A stretch of 51,330 nt of DNA from the NCBI GenBank assembly GCA_003153315.1, contig PLYA01000061.1, forward strand, positions 1-51,330, in the 5' to 3' direction. The notes under the pieces are model-generated. The model was given only the letters and a program-made list of their open reading frames with translations. It ran no database searches and was not told the origin of the DNA. Source of the DNA: Bacteroidota bacterium. GTDB lineage: Bacteria > Bacteroidota > Bacteroidia > B-17B0 > Aurantibacillaceae. Below, in pieces: positions 49,517 through 51,330 of this stretch (its first letter is position 1; each line of letters starts with the position of its first letter). A program made the translations under genes and the position numbers.

Positions 49517-50200
49517 ATGAAAAAAATAATTTTCTCTCTTGTCTTTCTTCTATCTCTGATGCCTGGGTTTTCACAAAACCTAAAGCCAACCGATAAAATG
49601 GCCCTATTAAAGGGTGTTGTAACCAACTACAAGATGAAGCCTTTGAGTAAGGAAATAATCATGTTTTCTAATGATAAAACCAAAGCCATTATAAAAGTAA
49701 ATACGGATGCTAACGGAAAATTTGAAGTTCTTATACCGGTTAATGCTACCTATAGTTTAAAGTACAAGAACTTTACATCTGATGTGGACTATACAAAGAT
49801 GACTATTCCTGCTAGTAAAGAAGCCACTTATGAAGTGGAAATTAAAATAGATCCACCAAAGGAATTTGTTTTGGATAATGTATATTTTGATACCGGAAAA
49901 TCATCCTTAAAACCCACCTCATTTAAAGCGTTGAATGATTTGGTAGAAATATTAAAGCTTAAAAACACCATGATTGTAGAAATACAAGGGCATACAGACA
50001 ATGTAGGCAAGGAAGATGAGAATCTAAAACTGTCTCAGGAAAGGGCGGGTGAAGTAAAAAAATATCTGGTTTCAAAAGGTATTGAAGAATCAAGAATAAC
50101 AGCCAAAGGTTATGGTGCCACTATGCCCGTTGCAGATAATACTACTGAAGCCGGGAAATCAAAAAATCGCAGAACCAGTTTAAAGGTAATTAAGGAGTAA
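49517..50200 (+). CDS. OmpA-family peptidoglycan-binding outer-membrane protein
   Basis: A 227-residue envelope protein. Signal peptide (MKKIIFSLVFLLSLMPGFSQ), a small beta domain (residues about 25-110, KGVVTNYKMKPLSKEIIMFSNDKT, resembling a CNA-B/carboxypeptidase-regulatory fold) and a C-terminal OmpA domain. The latter has NVYFDTGKSSLKP, VEIQGHTDNVGKEDENLKLSQ, ERAGEVKKYLVSKGI and the peptidoglycan-binding TEAGKSKNRRTSLKV. The ATG at 49517 is chosen over an in-frame TTG at 49502. It ties the outer membrane to peptidoglycan. It begins 18 bp after the AMP nucleosidase. Confidence 0.93.
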   Translation: MKKIIFSLVFLLSLMPGFSQNLKPTDKMALLKGVVTNYKMKPLSKEIIMFSNDKTKAIIKVNTDANGKFEVLIPVNATYSLKYKNFTSDVDYTKMTIPASKEATYEVEIKIDPPKEFVLDNVYFDTGKSSLKPTSFKALNDLVEILKLKNTMIVEIQGHTDNVGKEDENLKLSQERAGEVKKYLVSKGIEESRITAKGYGATMPVADNTTEAGKSKNRRTSLKVIKE

Positions 50201-50229
50201 GAAACAACAGCCTTTAAACTCACACTACC

Positions 50230-50865
50230 TTACAAGCCAAACCTCTTTAGGAAGTTTCTGTACTGGGTATCAAACTTGGTAATACTAACCCACAAGAATA
50301 TAAAAAAGGTATGTGTTAGTTCGGGTATGGCAAAGGTGTGTAAATACATAATAGCCAGAATAGGACATATTACCGATAAAATAGAAATGATGATAGATGT
50401 GATACCTATCCTGAAATCGGTTTTCATGATAGAATAGCCAAATAAAAATATGCTAAACGTATAGCCAATAAAATAGCAGTAAGCAAAGTAATAATGTACT
50501 TTATGGTTCATATTAATACTTGCCGTAAACAATAAGCAAATAACAGAAGCAATAAATAAATACAATAACCAAGATTTTGGCATGTATTTATTGATATTTA
50601 AAAATGCCTCGATAAACAGCGTAACACCGATAATAAACAGCGAAGCATTCCAGAAGAAACCTATCTTTTTATAAATACCAAAGTGAGAAAGCGATATAGT
50701 AGTTAACTTTAGATCACTTGCATACATAGAGCAAAAAAACAAAGTACCAATAAAGAGGGCAATAGCAATCAGATAGTGTATTTGCTTAAGGCGCGCTACA
50801 CGAGCCCTAACGTTTATCATGTAATCTGTATTTGCTACATTATCAAACATGTTTAAAGTTAGCAA
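50230..50865 (-). CDS. Six-helix membrane protein, possibly DUF998-like
   Basis: A 211-residue integral-membrane protein with about six hydrophobic segments (IHYLIAIALFIGTLFFCSM, FFWNASLFIIGVTLFIEAF, WLLYLFIASVICLLFTA, YYFAYCYFIGYTFSIFLF, IGITSIIISILSVICPIL, and LTHTFFIFLWVSI). The TTISLSHFGIYKKIGFFWN segment between the first two helices resembles DUF998 proteins, but this is uncertain. Several in-frame Met codons near the start (50865, 50850, 50817) leave the N-terminus open; the last of these would still keep all the helices. Function unknown. Confidence 0.7.
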   Translation of the reverse strand: MLTLNMFDNVANTDYMINVRARVARLKQIHYLIAIALFIGTLFFCSMYASDLKLTTISLSHFGIYKKIGFFWNASLFIIGVTLFIEAFLNINKYMPKSWLLYLFIASVICLLFTASINMNHKVHYYFAYCYFIGYTFSIFLFGYSIMKTDFRIGITSIIISILSVICPILAIMYLHTFAIPELTHTFFIFLWVSITKFDTQYRNFLKRFGL

Positions 50866-51016
50866 GAATTTATTAAAATTACAAGTAATAGTAGGTAAAT
50901 TATCAGCAAACAGAGGCTAATAACTCAAGTTGCATCAAAAATTCCCTTTATTCTTAGGGTTTTACAGGCTTATAAATCAGGTAAGATTTAAAAAATGATA
51001 AAAATCAGGAACAACT

Positions 51017-51330
51017 TTAATCTAAGTGATCCTCGATGGCACCCATTTTTTTCTCGTTATAAACGCCCTTTTCCACATGAACTATCTTACCGTCTTTATC
51101 CAGCACAAAAAAGTAGGGTTGACTGGTATCTTCAATACCAAAGTCTTTTTTAATGTCTTTAATTCCATCAGTACAAAAGAACAGATGCGGCCAGAATTCC
51201 TTATCAGTATCCTTTTTCATTTTCTCTTTACTGGATTTCTCCAACACCTGATTGATGAGGTTGAACCTTGGCATAAAATAGAAGTTAATGTCAAAACTTA
51301 CTGCCGCACCAAAAGCATTGGTGGTATCTT
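51017..51330 (-). CDS. Thioredoxin-fold protein, C-terminal part (cut by window edge)
   Basis: An open frame runs from the stop at 51017 to the end of the window, so the gene's start lies beyond 51330. The visible 103 residues contain NFYFMPRFNLINQVLEKSSKEK, then FFCTDGIKDIKKDFGIED and a thioredoxin-like strand-turn PYFFVLDKDGKIVHVEKG. The DKDGKIV pattern matches the end of TlpA/AhpC-TSA domains such as the one at 1591-2691. The redox CxxC, if present, lies outside the window. Confidence 0.7.
   Translation of the reverse strand, partial: DTTNAFGAAVSFDINFYFMPRFNLINQVLEKSSKEKMKKDTDKEFWPHLFFCTDGIKDIKKDFGIEDTSQPYFFVLDKDGKIVHVEKGVYNEKKMGAIEDHLD

Overview
The window reads as a stretch of chromosome from a free-living member of the Bacteroidota (Chitinophagia/Sphingobacteriia-like), AT-rich by eye. 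The pointers are: four secreted proteins ending in type IX secretion (T9SS) type A sorting domains (PNP motif followed by a final KRL-like tail), promoters with the Bacteroidota -7 box TAnnTTTG and a -33 TTTG, almost no Shine-Dalgarno sites, a DnaE fused to a DnaQ-like exonuclease, and DUF4369/TlpA and DUF3109 proteins. There is no rRNA, phage or insertion sequence; one tRNA-Ser(GCU) is present.

Layout. 0-6 kb: NHL-repeat T9SS protein, a periplasmic thiol-disulfide oxidoreductase, tRNA-Ser with terminator, a 1019-residue double amidohydrolase. 6-13.9 kb: small membrane proteins, frr with a 3-hydroxyacyl-CoA dehydrogenase and an NTF2-like protein, TPR and SPFH proteins, a fructose-6-phosphate aldolase fused to two CBS domains, and a CoA-transferase A subunit with no B subunit beside it. 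13.9-27.7 kb: PLP deaminase, fatty-acid hydroxylase, hypothetical protein P1, M20 and M1 peptidases, DUF3109, rsgA, dnaE. 28-37.2 kb: two glycosyltransferases, cystathionine beta-synthase and a PhyH dioxygenase on the plus strand, then a tightly packed five-gene minus-strand surface-glycan operon (GNAT, GT2, GT2, RgpF-like, GT2) sharing a very short divergent promoter region with smpB. 37.2-51.3 kb: small lipoprotein, hypothetical P2, Dph6-like ATPase, M28 peptidase, T9SS subtilase and T9SS partner, hypothetical P3, T9SS metalloprotease, HsdR_N protein, AMP nucleosidase, OmpA-like protein, a membrane protein and a truncated thioredoxin-fold protein.

The most unusual content is intergenic. Five tandem arrays (8-70, 17160-17453, 27852-28082, 38343-38552, 45538-45830) have unrelated sequences but the same unit length of 21 bp, two turns of B-DNA. 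Within each array part of every unit is conserved and the rest varies. Three of the four complete arrays lie within 0.4 kb of the only three genes here (P1, P2, P3) that encode proteins without signal peptides built of an alanine-rich helical N-terminal half and a beta-rich C-terminal half. P1 and P3, 28 kb apart and on opposite strands, share a 41-bp upstream element (36 of 41 identical) holding two ACCGTT-type direct repeats exactly 21 bp apart, the arrangement expected of a LytTR-family response-regulator site. I propose these arrays, the P-type proteins and the shared promoter element as a candidate undescribed system of unknown function.

Stretches over 300 bp without a gene are 16788-17510 (promoter, LytTR-like site, palindromic element, array B), 27748-28142 (palindromic repeat, array C), 38253-38619 (hairpin, array D) and 45452-45885 (hairpin, array E). 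Each of them holds one of the arrays.
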